Part shown: piece after piece, positions 1-8,379 of the stretch
Layout: each line of letters opens with the position of its first letter
Position numbering within the stretch: the stretch's first letter is position 1
DNA from: Hoylesella oralis ATCC 33269
Lineage (GTDB): Bacteria > Bacteroidota > Bacteroidia > Bacteroidales > Bacteroidaceae
DNA length: 64,000 bases
Direction of reading: 5' to 3'
Assembly: GCF_000185145.2 (NCBI RefSeq)
Contig: NZ_GL833119.1
Coordinates: 2,105,351-2,169,350, forward strand
Notes under the pieces: generated by a model
The model's database searches: none
Seen by the model: the letters and a program-made list of their open reading frames with translations, nothing else
What the model was told of the DNA's origin: nothing
Translations under genes and position numbers: made by a program

Positions 1-713
1 TGTATTCTGCGGGCAGGCTCGTATTCTCCCTTAAATTCAAGACGTATCATGCGCGAGAATTCCTTAGGAAGAGCGTTGCCGATCACCGATATTACACCTG
101 CTGCACCGCTGGCTATCATGGAGAAAGCGAGCGCATCGTCGCCGCTGATCACATCGAATTGCGCCGGTTTATTCTTTATTATCTCGTCCATTTGCTCCAA
201 ACTACCGCTGGCTTCCTTTATTCCAACGATGTTAGAACAGTCGTTTGCCAAGCGTACAGTGGTATCCGCTTTCAGGTTTACCCCCGTTCTACCGGGCACA
301 TTGTAAAGCACAACCGGTAACGGAGATGCCTCGGAAATGGTTTTGAAATGCTGATAAAGCCCTTCTTGAGAGGGCTTGTTATAATACGGACATATACTCA
401 ACATACCGTCGATGCCGCTCCAATCGGAGTTTCTTATTTCGTCTACGACTGCTACAGTGTTGTTTCCGCCGCAATATTTAAGGATAGGTATTCTGCCGTT
501 TACCGTCTGTTTGACGAGTTCCGTTATTCTGTTTTTCTCATCAAAGGTCAAACAAGGCGTCTCGCCCGTAGTGGCAAGTATACACAGAAAGTCGGCTCCG
601 TTGTCGATTTGGTATTCTATAAGACGTTTAAGTGCTGCATAATCGACTTCTCTTTCCTGTGTAAACGGTGTGATAAGGGCTACTCCCAGTCCTTTAAAAA
701 TATTACCTGCCAT
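1..713 (-). CDS. dapA: 4-hydroxy-tetrahydrodipicolinate synthase, C-terminus cut by window edge
   Basis: DapA condenses pyruvate with aspartate semialdehyde in the first step committed to lysine and diaminopimelate synthesis, in the cytoplasm. Reading leftwards from the ATG at 713, the protein starts MAGNIFKGLGVALITPF, has the pyruvate-binding TTGE segment, the YNVPGRTG motif with the proton-relay tyrosine, and GIKEASG with the Schiff-base lysine. About 237 codons are visible of a family length near 295, so the C-terminus lies beyond base 1. A complete Bacteroidetes promoter (738-768) ends 24 bp before the ATG, so the gene probably starts its own transcript. The family call is firm; only the end is unknown. 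Confidence 0.96.
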   Translation of the reverse strand, partial: MAGNIFKGLGVALITPFTQEREVDYAALKRLIEYQIDNGADFLCILATTGETPCLTFDEKNRITELVKQTVNGRIPILKYCGGNNTVAVVDEIRNSDWSGIDGMLSICPYYNKPSQEGLYQHFKTISEASPLPVVLYNVPGRTGVNLKADTTVRLANDCSNIVGIKEASGSLEQMDEIIKNKPAQFDVISGDDALAFSMIASGAAGVISVIGNALPKEFSRMIRLEFKGEYEPARRI

Positions 714-737
714 AAATAATGTATAACGATTTCGTTG

Positions 738-768
738 CAAATTTACGACAATATTGCCGAAATGCAAA
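738..768 (-). promoter_or_regulatory. dapA promoter, Bacteroidetes type
   Basis: On the minus strand TTTG (765-768) is followed after 19 bp by TAAATTTG (738-745), which matches the Bacteroidetes -33/-7 consensus TTTG-N19-21-TAnnTTTG. The start codon of dapA follows 24 bp downstream. Confidence 0.75.
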
Positions 769-783
769 ATAAATAAGTCACTT

Positions 784-1704
784 TTATTTCGAACCGAAAT
801 AAAGGAAAAGCATGCCCAAAAGCACCAAGAGCAGGTCGATAGCTTTACCTTTGAGGTTCTTTTCGTGGAACACGGCGGCACCGAAAAGGAAACTGACGAT
901 AACACTACCGCGACGAATCATGGAAACTATGGATATCATAGCCCCCGGAAGACTGAGGGAATAGAAGTAAACAAAATCGGCAATACATAGAAAGATGCTG
1001 ATAAAGACAATGCTCCACGACCATCGGAACGGCGTTGAAGTATTGCGATACGGCACCCATAGCAGTAACAGAACGACAAACATCATGCCGCATTGGTAGA
1101 TATTGAACCAGCTCTGTACCAACATACGATCCATACCTATACCACCTTCCTCGACCGGCGCCATGAGGTATTTGTCGTAAAGCCCGCTCACAGCACCGAG
1201 CAACGCAGCAAGTACAAGAAAATAAATCCACTTGTCGTGCTTGAAATCGATACCTTCTTTCTTCCCACTTCGACTTAGAAGAAAGAAAGAAGCAACAGCT
1301 AACAGCACTCCAATCCACTGATAAAGGTTGAGATGCTCGCCATAAACAATCATAGCCCCCACAAGCACCATCACCGGACGTGTGGCATTGATGGGCCCGA
1401 CGATGGTTAAAGGCAGATGTTTCATGGCAAAATAGCCGAACGTCCACGACGACAACACGATACAACTCTTCAGTATAATATATTTATGCTGCTCCCATCC
1501 CCCCGACACAACATGGAAAATGGATTGGTCGAGCACATGTGTAGCAGACGAAAACACAATGAACGGGAGGAATATAAGAGAGCAGAAAAGGGTGTTGAGA
1601 AACAATACAGGGATGACGGCATTACCCGTCAGGGCATCTTTCTTGAATGCATCGTAGAAACCCAAGAGCATTGCAGAAAGGAAAGCCAGTGCAAGCCACA
1701 TCAT
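784..1704 (-). CDS. EamA/DMT-family membrane transporter
   Basis: A 306-residue, very hydrophobic protein with about ten predicted membrane helices in two similar halves, as in the drug/metabolite transporter (EamA) superfamily of inner-membrane exporters. The first helix begins at residue 2 and the segment GPINATRPVMVLVGAMIVYGE near residue 100 is typical of the first repeat. The substrate cannot be inferred. The ATG at 1704 lies 4 bp after the truA stop, so it is translated from the same message as truA and is the last gene of the minus-strand unit that begins at 5745. Confidence 0.85.
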   Translation of the reverse strand: MMWLALAFLSAMLLGFYDAFKKDALTGNAVIPVLFLNTLFCSLIFLPFIVFSSATHVLDQSIFHVVSGGWEQHKYIILKSCIVLSSWTFGYFAMKHLPLTIVGPINATRPVMVLVGAMIVYGEHLNLYQWIGVLLAVASFFLLSRSGKKEGIDFKHDKWIYFLVLAALLGAVSGLYDKYLMAPVEEGGIGMDRMLVQSWFNIYQCGMMFVVLLLLWVPYRNTSTPFRWSWSIVFISIFLCIADFVYFYSLSLPGAMISIVSMIRRGSVIVSFLFGAAVFHEKNLKGKAIDLLLVLLGMLFLYFGSK

Positions 1705-1708
1705 AATA

Positions 1709-2440
1709 TCAATATTTTATATCTTCTAAAAACAACGCATGTGCGGGCATACTCTCGCCTGCACCGGTGCGGTTGCGGCGCTCTACTATCTTTATAAACT
1801 CTTCCTTACTGATACGATGCCTGCCGACATCTATCAAAGTTCCCACAACTGCACGCACCATATTGCGCAGAAAACGGTTCGCAGTGATAACAAAATGCCA
1901 GCTGTCTGCATCGTCTTGCACCCACAGAGCTCGAGTTACACGGCATAGAGTGGTCTTGGAATCGTTATGCGACTTGCAGAAAGCGCCGAAATCTTCTACC
2001 TGCAACAGATGTTGGGCTACCTCGTTCATTGCACGGAAGTCGAGTTGATAATGCAATTCATAGGAATAAGCACGCTTAAACGGGTTCTTACGGCAGTGTA
2101 CATAATAATGATAGGTACGGCTAACGGCACTGAAACGGGCGTGCATACTACTGTCTACCGCCACCACCCTATCCACCGAAATATCCTTGGGCAAAAGCCT
2201 GTTGAGCTTATAGGCAAGCTGAACCTCATCGACAGGTGTATCGAAATCGAAATGCGCTGCCATCATACGGGCGTGAACTCCGGCATCTGTCCTGCCTGCC
2301 CCCACCACCTCTACAGGTTGCCTCAACAAAACAGAAAGAGCATTCTGCAACTCTACCTGCACGGAATTGCCGTTGGGTTGCACTTGCCAGCCATGGTAAG
2401 CAGTGCCATCATAGGCAAAATAGACGAAATAACGCTGCAT
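1709..2440 (-). CDS. truA: tRNA pseudouridine(38-40) synthase
   Basis: TruA isomerises uridines 38-40 in the tRNA anticodon arm to pseudouridine. The 243-residue protein has the family length, the N-terminal FAYDGTAYHGWQ motif, and GAGRTDAGVHA with catalytic Asp52. The C-terminal segment ANRFLRNMVRAVVGTLIDVG is also typical. It lies 15 bp downstream of the 143-residue periplasmic protein gene and 4 bp before the EamA gene, within a cotranscribed minus-strand series. A housekeeping enzyme at the end of a sigma-factor unit probably reflects operon packing rather than shared function. Confidence 0.96.
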   Translation of the reverse strand: MQRYFVYFAYDGTAYHGWQVQPNGNSVQVELQNALSVLLRQPVEVVGAGRTDAGVHARMMAAHFDFDTPVDEVQLAYKLNRLLPKDISVDRVVAVDSSMHARFSAVSRTYHYYVHCRKNPFKRAYSYELHYQLDFRAMNEVAQHLLQVEDFGAFCKSHNDSKTTLCRVTRALWVQDDADSWHFVITANRFLRNMVRAVVGTLIDVGRHRISKEEFIKIVERRNRTGAGESMPAHALFLEDIKY

Positions 2441-2455
2441 CTGTTTGCGACAGGT

Positions 2456-2887
2456 TTATTTACGATGACCGATCACACGTTTGAACATCTGCCGATGAAA
2501 CCTATCCTCAGCCCGAATGATACGGAAAACTTTGCCGGCAGGCAGTATGCGCAGGAACTTATTATGGTATTCTTGCTGTATCTCTTTCATCTTGATATCA
2601 TTGCTATCATGCCGGCGTATGGCCGACTCACACGCCTTATCGTCGGTCAGATCTACATGTTTAAAACGCCTGTCATCATCGAAGAACACCATTTGTTTCT
2701 TCCTCATCTCGCGATACAAAGGGAAAAAATCGGCAGCTTCTTGCGGAGTCAAGGCTGCTTCCATAGTAATGAATTGCTCTAAATCGGCTTGGAATTTAGC
2801 GGGATCAAATGGTCTTGGCCCCTGTGCATCGGCTTCCGAAACATGCAAGAGAGCCATTGCTATGAATATAACGAGTATCTTTTTCAA
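2456..2887 (-). CDS. Spy/CpxP-like periplasmic protein of the sigma-factor cassette
   Basis: A 143-residue secreted protein. Residues 1-21 form a signal peptide ending near ADAQG. The mature part is charged and helical, with LTPQEAADFFPLYREM near residue 46 and a later LPAGKVFRIIRAEDRFHR segment. This double pattern recalls the LTxxQ helices of Spy/CpxP proteins, which sense or buffer periplasmic stress; that likeness is my inference. The start is TTG (2885-2887), chosen because the signal peptide MKKILVIF begins there and no ATG lies upstream in frame. It follows the anti-sigma-like gene by 21 bp, so it is probably the effector or sensor of the cassette. Confidence 0.7.
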   Translation of the reverse strand: MKKILVIFIAMALLHVSEADAQGPRPFDPAKFQADLEQFITMEAALTPQEAADFFPLYREMRKKQMVFFDDDRRFKHVDLTDDKACESAIRRHDSNDIKMKEIQQEYHNKFLRILPAGKVFRIIRAEDRFHRQMFKRVIGHRK

Positions 2888-2908
2888 TTTAATTTTGAGT
2901 TTTTATGT

Positions 2909-3277
2909 TTAATAATTCGAAACGTAAGCATAGATATCTTCATTATCAAGCATCGAATAGTCGGCTGTCTGATCGATGATATTGTATGAATTTGATGAAG
3001 CATATTCCTCCTGCGTACCGACAAGACGGTGCGACTGTGCATCGTGTTTGGACAAAAACAAGTTCAATCCGAATACAACAGCACACACACTTGCCGCTGC
3101 CATGCCGACTATCCCATAGCGATAACGTAACTTCCGGTGCATGGCGACTATACGAGCACGGCGTTCCGGCAGCCTTTCCATTATACGATCGGGCAGGTTG
3201 TCGAAATATCCATCGGGCACACGGAACGGTTGTTCCGCTCCTAAATGCTCTTTCAGAAATCTTTCTTCCTTATCCAT
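2909..3277 (-). CDS. Probable single-pass anti-sigma-like membrane protein
   Basis: A 122-residue protein with a cytoplasmic N-terminal part of about 55 residues (FRVPDGYFDNLPDRIMERLP), one membrane helix at about residues 54-72 (YGIVGMAAASVCAVVFGLNLF) and a short acidic C-terminal tail outside. The gene lies 47 bp downstream of the ECF sigma gene. Position, size and topology fit the anti-sigma partner often found after ECF sigma factors in Bacteroidales. No zinc-binding anti-sigma HxxxCxxC motif is present, so the regulatory role is inferred from context alone. Confidence 0.6.
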   Translation of the reverse strand: MDKEERFLKEHLGAEQPFRVPDGYFDNLPDRIMERLPERRARIVAMHRKLRYRYGIVGMAAASVCAVVFGLNLFLSKHDAQSHRLVGTQEEYASSNSYNIIDQTADYSMLDNEDIYAYVSNY

Positions 3278-3324
3278 TGTTCTTCTCTCCTTACATTGTT
3301 TTGACGTTAGAGCCTGCAGAAAGT

Positions 3325-3870
3325 TTAATCATTATGCCTAAAATATTCGGTTATTTTCTTCACCGCAAGGTGATAGCTGGCCTTCAGAGCACCCTCGCTC
3401 GTATTGAGGAGTTCGCTCATTTCCGAATATTTCATTTCGTCGAAATAGCGTAGATTGAACACAGTGCGCTGCACTTCGGGTAATAGGGCAATGGCCTGTT
3501 GCAACTGTGCCTGCGTTTCGTCGCCATCGAAATACTCGTCGGCCATCAGTCTATTAGCCACGGAACCATCTTCATCGGCACTGACAAGAGACGTACTCTT
3601 TTGCTTTCGCAGGAAATCAAGTGCCTCATTAATGGCGATCCGGTAAAGCCAAGTAGAGATTTTCGACCTGTTTTGAAAGTCTTCAATATTATTCCACGCC
3701 TTGATGAAAGTATTTTGAAGAATATCGTTCGTATCTTCATGCTCCAATACGATACGGCGTATTTTCCAATACAGCGGTTCGCTGTACCGGCTGACCAAAA
3801 CAGAAAACGCCGTTCGCTGTGTCTTCGGATCGGCCAATTCCTTTAATATTCGCCTCTCATCGTATGTCAT
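3325..3870 (-). CDS. ECF-family RNA polymerase sigma factor
   Basis: A 181-residue extracytoplasmic-function sigma factor. Region 2 spans about residues 25-95, with the core-binding segment EDTNDILQNTFIKAWNN and the -10 recognition segment FQNRSKISTWLYRIAINEALDFLR. Region 4 spans about residues 120-178, with LPEVQRTVFNLRYFDEMKYSEM and a helix-turn-helix STSEGALKASYH-type segment. It starts in a 4-bp overlap with the end of the L,D-transpeptidase gene (3867-3870), so translation is coupled. The downstream anti-sigma-like and Spy-like genes suggest an envelope-stress module. Its regulon cannot be read from this window. Confidence 0.93.
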   Translation of the reverse strand: MTYDERRILKELADPKTQRTAFSVLVSRYSEPLYWKIRRIVLEHEDTNDILQNTFIKAWNNIEDFQNRSKISTWLYRIAINEALDFLRKQKSTSLVSADEDGSVANRLMADEYFDGDETQAQLQQAIALLPEVQRTVFNLRYFDEMKYSEMSELLNTSEGALKASYHLAVKKITEYFRHND

Positions 3871-5426
3871 TTCGTGTAATTCCCCAAATAATTATATATC
3901 ACACGGTCATAACCATACACGTCTGGGAACTCCTCCAACTGTCCGTACCGATCGGGATAAAGAGTATAATAAGTTATAAACAACGGCACTTCCGGTTCCA
4001 CTTTCAGCGAACCGATCAGCTTACTTTTATCCACAGGTGGTCGAAATTCCACACCTCTTTGCCCCTTATCGCGCTGGTTACCGAGGTCTACAGTCATGGA
4101 ATACCTTATCTTTTCGATAATTTTCTCATCTTTATTCTTCAAAAGAAATACCGCAAGATCTAAAGGTTTCTCTACACGTACACAACCATGAGATACGTCG
4201 CGACTGCTCTGTTCGAACACTCCGGGAGCGGAAGTATAATGAAGGAACACCGAAAAGTTATTGTTGAAACGGAAAATAATGCGCCCTAAAGCATTGCCTT
4301 CTCCACCCTCTTGTATCACAAAATAGTCGGAACTGTTGAGCATACTCCGCGAAACAAGGCTGACAGGAATACGCTTTATCGTTTTACGCTCACGTACATA
4401 ATAGCGATGAGAAGCGAAATAGGCACTGTCGCCCGCATGATTAGCGATGCTTTTCCTAACGATACTGCGCGGTATAACCCACTGGGGATTTAAATCCATG
4501 CGCATGATACGGCTCGTAAGCAGCGGAGTTTTGGTTTCTAAAGAGCCACATCCTATCTTCATTTCTAATACACTGTCTTGGTCTACGGCCCGCAAATGAA
4601 AGGAAGGGATATTGACAAGCACATACTTACGGTGCCTCCACGGATAATCATAAAGCCTCCAACGGCAGCGTTCCATATTACAAAGCATTTTTATGCGCTC
4701 GGTCTGCGTACTACATTGCTTCAGCCTGTTCAACAAAGAAACATAAAGTGGATTTTGTGGCTGTACCTCATGAAGAAATTGAGCCACGCTATCGTTTCCG
4801 ATCTTTCGCAATGCAGCTTCGAAAAACAGCTTTCCTGCAAGTTCCATAGGTATATCATAAAGTCCGCGGAACGACTTATGCAAGCTGTCGGGCTCATAAA
4901 CATCAAGGCGATTGAATATGCGTTTCGGGTTCATAAAGCCGAAACGCTGGCCCGCAGTGTATCGCAAATATGCTTTGGTCAGATTATATTCGAGGCGCGC
5001 CAGCAACCTGTTGATATCATACTTCGCCGCGTCGACATTCAAACTGCGCAGGTGTGTCAAGTCATCTTCTATCGTCTGCGCCCGAAACTTACGAGGCGAA
5101 AAGCCCATCTCAGATACCGTTTTGAGAAACGCAAGCAAGCTGTCTGCACGACAGTCTACCCCATTGCGGGTAATCCACAAAAACTTTCCTTTGCTTAGAT
5201 AGTATGCACGTGTGCGATAGTCTGCCCATGTAGTGTCTTTATCCATACTGCCTATTCGACTTAGATATGCGGATATCCGGTGCGACTTTATAGCATAACC
5301 GGCCGTTTTCCATTCGGAAAACGCCTCTATCGTCAAATCATGGTTCGGATTGGTAACCTTCTTATGGCATGCCGATACAATATACACCACAAGAAAGCAG
5401 GCCAAAATATACTTAAAAAACCTCAA
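3867..5426 (-). CDS. Murein L,D-transpeptidase lipoprotein (YkuD domain)
   Basis: A 519-residue lipoprotein of the YcbB type. Residues 1-20 are a signal peptide with lipobox VSAC. A scaffold region of about 230 residues follows, then the YkuD catalytic domain with HYTSAPGVF and SHGCVRVE, whose cysteine (about Cys415) is the nucleophile. Such enzymes form 3-3 crosslinks in peptidoglycan or attach proteins to it. The start is a TTG (5424-5426), supported by the signal peptide and by the stop of the upstream mini-protein gene 10 bp before. It overlaps the sigma-factor gene by 4 bp, tying a peptidoglycan enzyme to an ECF sigma factor. Confidence 0.9.
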   Translation of the reverse strand: MRFFKYILACFLVVYIVSACHKKVTNPNHDLTIEAFSEWKTAGYAIKSHRISAYLSRIGSMDKDTTWADYRTRAYYLSKGKFLWITRNGVDCRADSLLAFLKTVSEMGFSPRKFRAQTIEDDLTHLRSLNVDAAKYDINRLLARLEYNLTKAYLRYTAGQRFGFMNPKRIFNRLDVYEPDSLHKSFRGLYDIPMELAGKLFFEAALRKIGNDSVAQFLHEVQPQNPLYVSLLNRLKQCSTQTERIKMLCNMERCRWRLYDYPWRHRKYVLVNIPSFHLRAVDQDSVLEMKIGCGSLETKTPLLTSRIMRMDLNPQWVIPRSIVRKSIANHAGDSAYFASHRYYVRERKTIKRIPVSLVSRSMLNSSDYFVIQEGGEGNALGRIIFRFNNNFSVFLHYTSAPGVFEQSSRDVSHGCVRVEKPLDLAVFLLKNKDEKIIEKIRYSMTVDLGNQRDKGQRGVEFRPPVDKSKLIGSLKVEPEVPLFITYYTLYPDRYGQLEEFPDVYGYDRVIYNYLGNYTK

Positions 5427-5436
5427 GAGATTAGTG

Positions 5437-5745
5437 TTACCTGATAGAGATTTTTCTTACAGTTCTCCCTATTTTGATGATATAGCAACCCTTTGGCAGG
5501 TTCATATCAAAGCGTTTGTCCTGCCCGTCTACCTTTATATTCATCACACAAACGCCAGCTACGTTATACACCTGCAGATTTTGGCCGTTCGCACCGGTAA
5601 CATGAAGCACCGAACCACTTACGGATATCGAAACTTCATCGAAATCATTCTCAATGATTTCTATAGCCTGATTGGCATACATCGTAGTTGGAACTCCTAC
5701 AAACAAAGCTGCTGCGAAAAATATCGGAAGTATCTTTTTAATCAT
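5437..5745 (-). CDS. Small secreted protein resembling a lone T9SS type A sorting domain
   Basis: A 102-residue protein: signal peptide at residues 1-24 (cut near MYANQA), then about 75 residues rich in beta strand. The C-terminal half (GQNLQVYNVAGVCVMNIKV, then LPKGCYIIKIG and the closing RTVRKISIR) follows the pattern of Por-secretion-system C-terminal sorting domains, which normally sit behind a large cargo. Here there is no cargo. It is the first gene of the minus-strand unit with the L,D-transpeptidase and sigma factor, 10 bp before the former, and a -7 element lies at 5789-5796. The function is unknown; the sorting-domain call rests on pattern similarity. Confidence 0.65.
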   Translation of the reverse strand: MIKKILPIFFAAALFVGVPTTMYANQAIEIIENDFDEVSISVSGSVLHVTGANGQNLQVYNVAGVCVMNIKVDGQDKRFDMNLPKGCYIIKIGRTVRKISIR

Positions 5746-5788
5746 ATACGTACATGTTTGTGCCTTAAAAAAAATATTTTGTGCAAGG

Positions 5789-5796
5789 CAAAGATA
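5789..5796 (-). promoter_or_regulatory. -7 element for the sorting-domain/L,D-transpeptidase/sigma unit
   Basis: TATCTTTG on the minus strand matches TAnnTTTG and lies 43 bp before the ATG at 5745. No clear TTTG -33 element is visible at the expected distance. Confidence 0.55.
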
Positions 5797-5852
5797 AAAA
5801 GAATTATCGGTATTTAATAGACATCAATTATAAACTTATTGTATAATTAGCA

Positions 5853-6770
5853 TTATTTAACGTCGAATATCATTCCTTCCTCACTCAAATAACTCTGCGG
5901 AAAAATAGCTTTAGCTTCATCGAGCAATACGTTTTCGTCTTCATAACGGGCACTATAATGGCCGAGCAACAGTTTACCGACGCCGGCATCGCGTGCAACT
6001 GCAGCGGCTTGAGTAGCCGTACTGTGGTAGTATAGTTTGGCTCTCTCAATGCTGTCGTTGCCGTATGTCGACTCATGATATAACAGGTCGACTCCTTTCA
6101 CTAACCGATGAAGCGTGGAAATATATCGGGTATCGCTGCAATAAGCATACGAACGTGGCGGATCGGGCTCTCTCGTAAGCCTGCTATTGGGCACTATATC
6201 GCCATTAGGTGTTACCCAATCGGCGCCATTCTTTATATTATTGATTTGCGAAACAGGAATTTCATAACAATCGATCATATCACGTAAGATGTGCCGACGT
6301 GTAGGCTTTTCGCGGAAAAGATAACCGCAACAGGCAATACGATGATCTAACGGTATTGTTTCCACGGTCAGACTGCGGTCTTCGAAAACCACTTTGTTTC
6401 CCGTTGTATCTACTCCATGGAACGTTACATCGAAATCCAAACCATGACAAAACAATTCCAACTGCCGATAGAACAACGATTCGAACTCGATAGGTGCATA
6501 AACATGAAACGGAGATGTGCGCCCCAACATGCCAAAAGTCGATATCATACCGATGAGACCGAGGCAATGATCTCCGTGCAAATGGGATATGAACACGCTG
6601 TTGATCTTGGTGAAACTGATACGAGACCGGCGCAATTGTACCTGTGTACCCTCGCCGCAATCTATCATAAAATACTTTCCACGCATCTCAACAACCTGAG
6701 ACGACGCCGAATGCCGTAGGGTTGGCAACGCACTGCCGCACCCTAAAATATGAATTTTGAATGGTTCCAT
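5853..6770 (-). CDS. rnz: Ribonuclease Z (tRNA 3'-end processing)
   Basis: RNase Z cleaves 3' trailers from tRNA precursors, needed where CCA is not encoded, as in the tRNA-Arg at 56183-56257. The 305-residue protein has the short-form length. The zinc-binding HLHGDH motif is at residues 63-68. Further metallo-beta-lactamase signatures are YCSDTRY near residue 210, LYHEST near 230 and GHYSARY near 272. The start is the ATG at 6770. The gene stands 30 bp downstream of the lipoprotein gene at 6801-7370 on the same strand, so the two may be cotranscribed. Confidence 0.96.
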   Translation of the reverse strand: MEPFKIHILGCGSALPTLRHSASSQVVEMRGKYFMIDCGEGTQVQLRRSRISFTKINSVFISHLHGDHCLGLIGMISTFGMLGRTSPFHVYAPIEFESLFYRQLELFCHGLDFDVTFHGVDTTGNKVVFEDRSLTVETIPLDHRIACCGYLFREKPTRRHILRDMIDCYEIPVSQINNIKNGADWVTPNGDIVPNSRLTREPDPPRSYAYCSDTRYISTLHRLVKGVDLLYHESTYGNDSIERAKLYYHSTATQAAAVARDAGVGKLLLGHYSARYEDENVLLDEAKAIFPQSYLSEEGMIFDVK

Positions 6771-6800
6771 GCCGAACGACCGGATAAAGAAACCGGCTGA

Positions 6801-7370
6801 TTACTTCTGTCTTTTGTAAGCAAATATGCCGCTTTTATTCTCAAGACATAACGAATCGGCTCCTAAAACATCGATGTCAAAGGTATCGCGGTTCAAAAGC
6901 AAGCGCCCATTGAGTATCTTCCATGCGGTCCAAGGGTTGCTTTCGGCCTTGACAAACGACTTTACATCGCCACCTTCTTGTATCTCGAAATTCTTGTCTA
7001 TGCTCATCCATTTGCCCAATAAGGTAGTTATATTGATGGCATTTCGCACTATATTTTCACCATCCGTATTCTTTAATGCGATTACAGCAAGCCTGTCGCC
7101 GGGCATCTTTCCACCTTTAACCTCGGAATTGTCACCACCTTCGAGTACCATGGTTAACGTATCGCCTTGATCGGTAATCAATGCGAACGTGCTCATCCCC
7201 ATGTCTTCACCGCAAACACCATAAATCGTAGAATCGTTTTCCATTTCCGCATCAGCATTACCATCATGCTGTTGCTGTCCTGCAGATTTCTTGTTATTGC
7301 AAGAAAATAAGCAAATTGTCAACATCGCCGATACAACTACGCCTAATAGATATTTTCTTATTTGTTTCAT
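6801..7370 (-). CDS. Lipocalin-like lipoprotein, function unknown
   Basis: A 189-residue lipoprotein with a signal peptide ending in LFSC (Cys at about residue 24) and a low-complexity linker. The C-terminal half (LLGKWMSIDKNFEIQEGG, then LNGRLLLNRDTFDIDVLGADSL) resembles lipocalin-like domains found in Bacteroidales lipoproteins, in which a GKW motif opens a small beta barrel. It is probably anchored in the periplasm or outer membrane. No ligand or partner can be inferred. It precedes rnz by 30 bp. Confidence 0.65.
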   Translation of the reverse strand: MKQIRKYLLGVVVSAMLTICLFSCNNKKSAGQQQHDGNADAEMENDSTIYGVCGEDMGMSTFALITDQGDTLTMVLEGGDNSEVKGGKMPGDRLAVIALKNTDGENIVRNAINITTLLGKWMSIDKNFEIQEGGDVKSFVKAESNPWTAWKILNGRLLLNRDTFDIDVLGADSLCLENKSGIFAYKRQK

Positions 7371-7426
7371 TTAATCGTATTTTTGATTGGAATTCAAAAT
7401 GTTTATTTTTATCAACAAGTGTGCAT

Positions 7427-8275
7427 TCAACATGAATGCATATTATCTTCATCTTTTTTAGCCTCGTTCCACAGAGCGTCCATCTCGCTTAAAGTCATTT
7501 CGGTCAATGGTTTTCCTACTTTTAAAGTATGTTTTTCTATGTAATTGAACCTACGTATAAACTTCTGATTTGTAAGTTCCAAGGCATTATCGGGATTAAG
7601 ATGATAAAGACGTGCCGCATTGATAACACTGAAAAGAAAGTCGCCTAACTCACGCGTAGAGCCTTCTTTGTCTTCTTTTCGCAACTCTTCTTCGAGTTCG
7701 GAAAGCTCTTCACGCACCTTATCCCATACATCTTCTTTCTTTTCCCAGTCGAAACCTACGTTACGAGCCTTATCTTGAATACGATAAGACTTTATCAGCG
7801 ATGGCAATGCATCGGGCACACCGGCAAGCACACTCTTATTTCCATCTTTCTCACGTTGCTTGATTTGTTCCCATGTTTCTTCTACCTGTTGGCTCGTTTC
7901 AGGCTTACTCACATCGTTGTCGGTATGTTTACCGTCCTTAGGATTACCTTCCCAGCCCGTCCAATCGATAAAAGGATGACGAAACATCAACTTGTCGGCT
8001 TCCTTATTACATATATCTGCAATATCGAAATCACCATCTTCCTCGCCTAAAATGGAATAAAACAGCACATGTTCCATTACATCTCCGAGTTCTTTGCATA
8101 TATTTACGCGGTCTTCTTTTATTAAAGCGTCGCACAACTCGTACACTTCTTCGATCGTATTCGGCCGAAGACTCTGGTTTGTTTGCTTGCTATCCCAAGG
8201 ACATTCCTTGCGCAAACGCTCCTGAACCATAAGCAAACGTGCGAAAGCATGTAGCTTTTCCTCTCTCGTATGCAT
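7427..8275 (-). CDS. mazG: Nucleoside triphosphate pyrophosphohydrolase
   Basis: MazG hydrolyses (d)NTPs to monophosphates and pyrophosphate, clearing abnormal nucleotides. The protein holds two MazG domains: residues about 20-125, with the metal-binding pattern LRPNTIEEVYELCDAL, ELGDVMEHVLFYS, and residues about 165-265, with EELSELEEEL and ELGDFLFSVINAARL. I place the start at the ATG at 8275 (282 residues), since the upstream in-frame extension begins with TTG and overlaps the -7 promoter element at 8297-8304. The gene diverges from valS. Confidence 0.95.
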   Translation of the reverse strand: MHTREEKLHAFARLLMVQERLRKECPWDSKQTNQSLRPNTIEEVYELCDALIKEDRVNICKELGDVMEHVLFYSILGEEDGDFDIADICNKEADKLMFRHPFIDWTGWEGNPKDGKHTDNDVSKPETSQQVEETWEQIKQREKDGNKSVLAGVPDALPSLIKSYRIQDKARNVGFDWEKKEDVWDKVREELSELEEELRKEDKEGSTRELGDFLFSVINAARLYHLNPDNALELTNQKFIRRFNYIEKHTLKVGKPLTEMTLSEMDALWNEAKKDEDNMHSC

Positions 8276-8296
8276 ATTATACCACAATTTATTCCG

Positions 8297-8334
8297 CAAA
8301 AGTAATCAATTTAGATGGAAATTTAGTACTTTTG
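8297..8334. promoter_or_regulatory. Divergent -7 elements for mazG and valS
   Basis: Minus strand: TACTTTTG at 8297-8304, 21 bp before the mazG ATG. Plus strand: TACTTTTG at 8327-8334, 45 bp before the valS ATG. The -33 elements are not clear on either strand. Confidence 0.65.
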
Positions 8335-8379
8335 CAACGTTTTTATAGAAAATAAATAATAATAAGATATCGAATAAAT

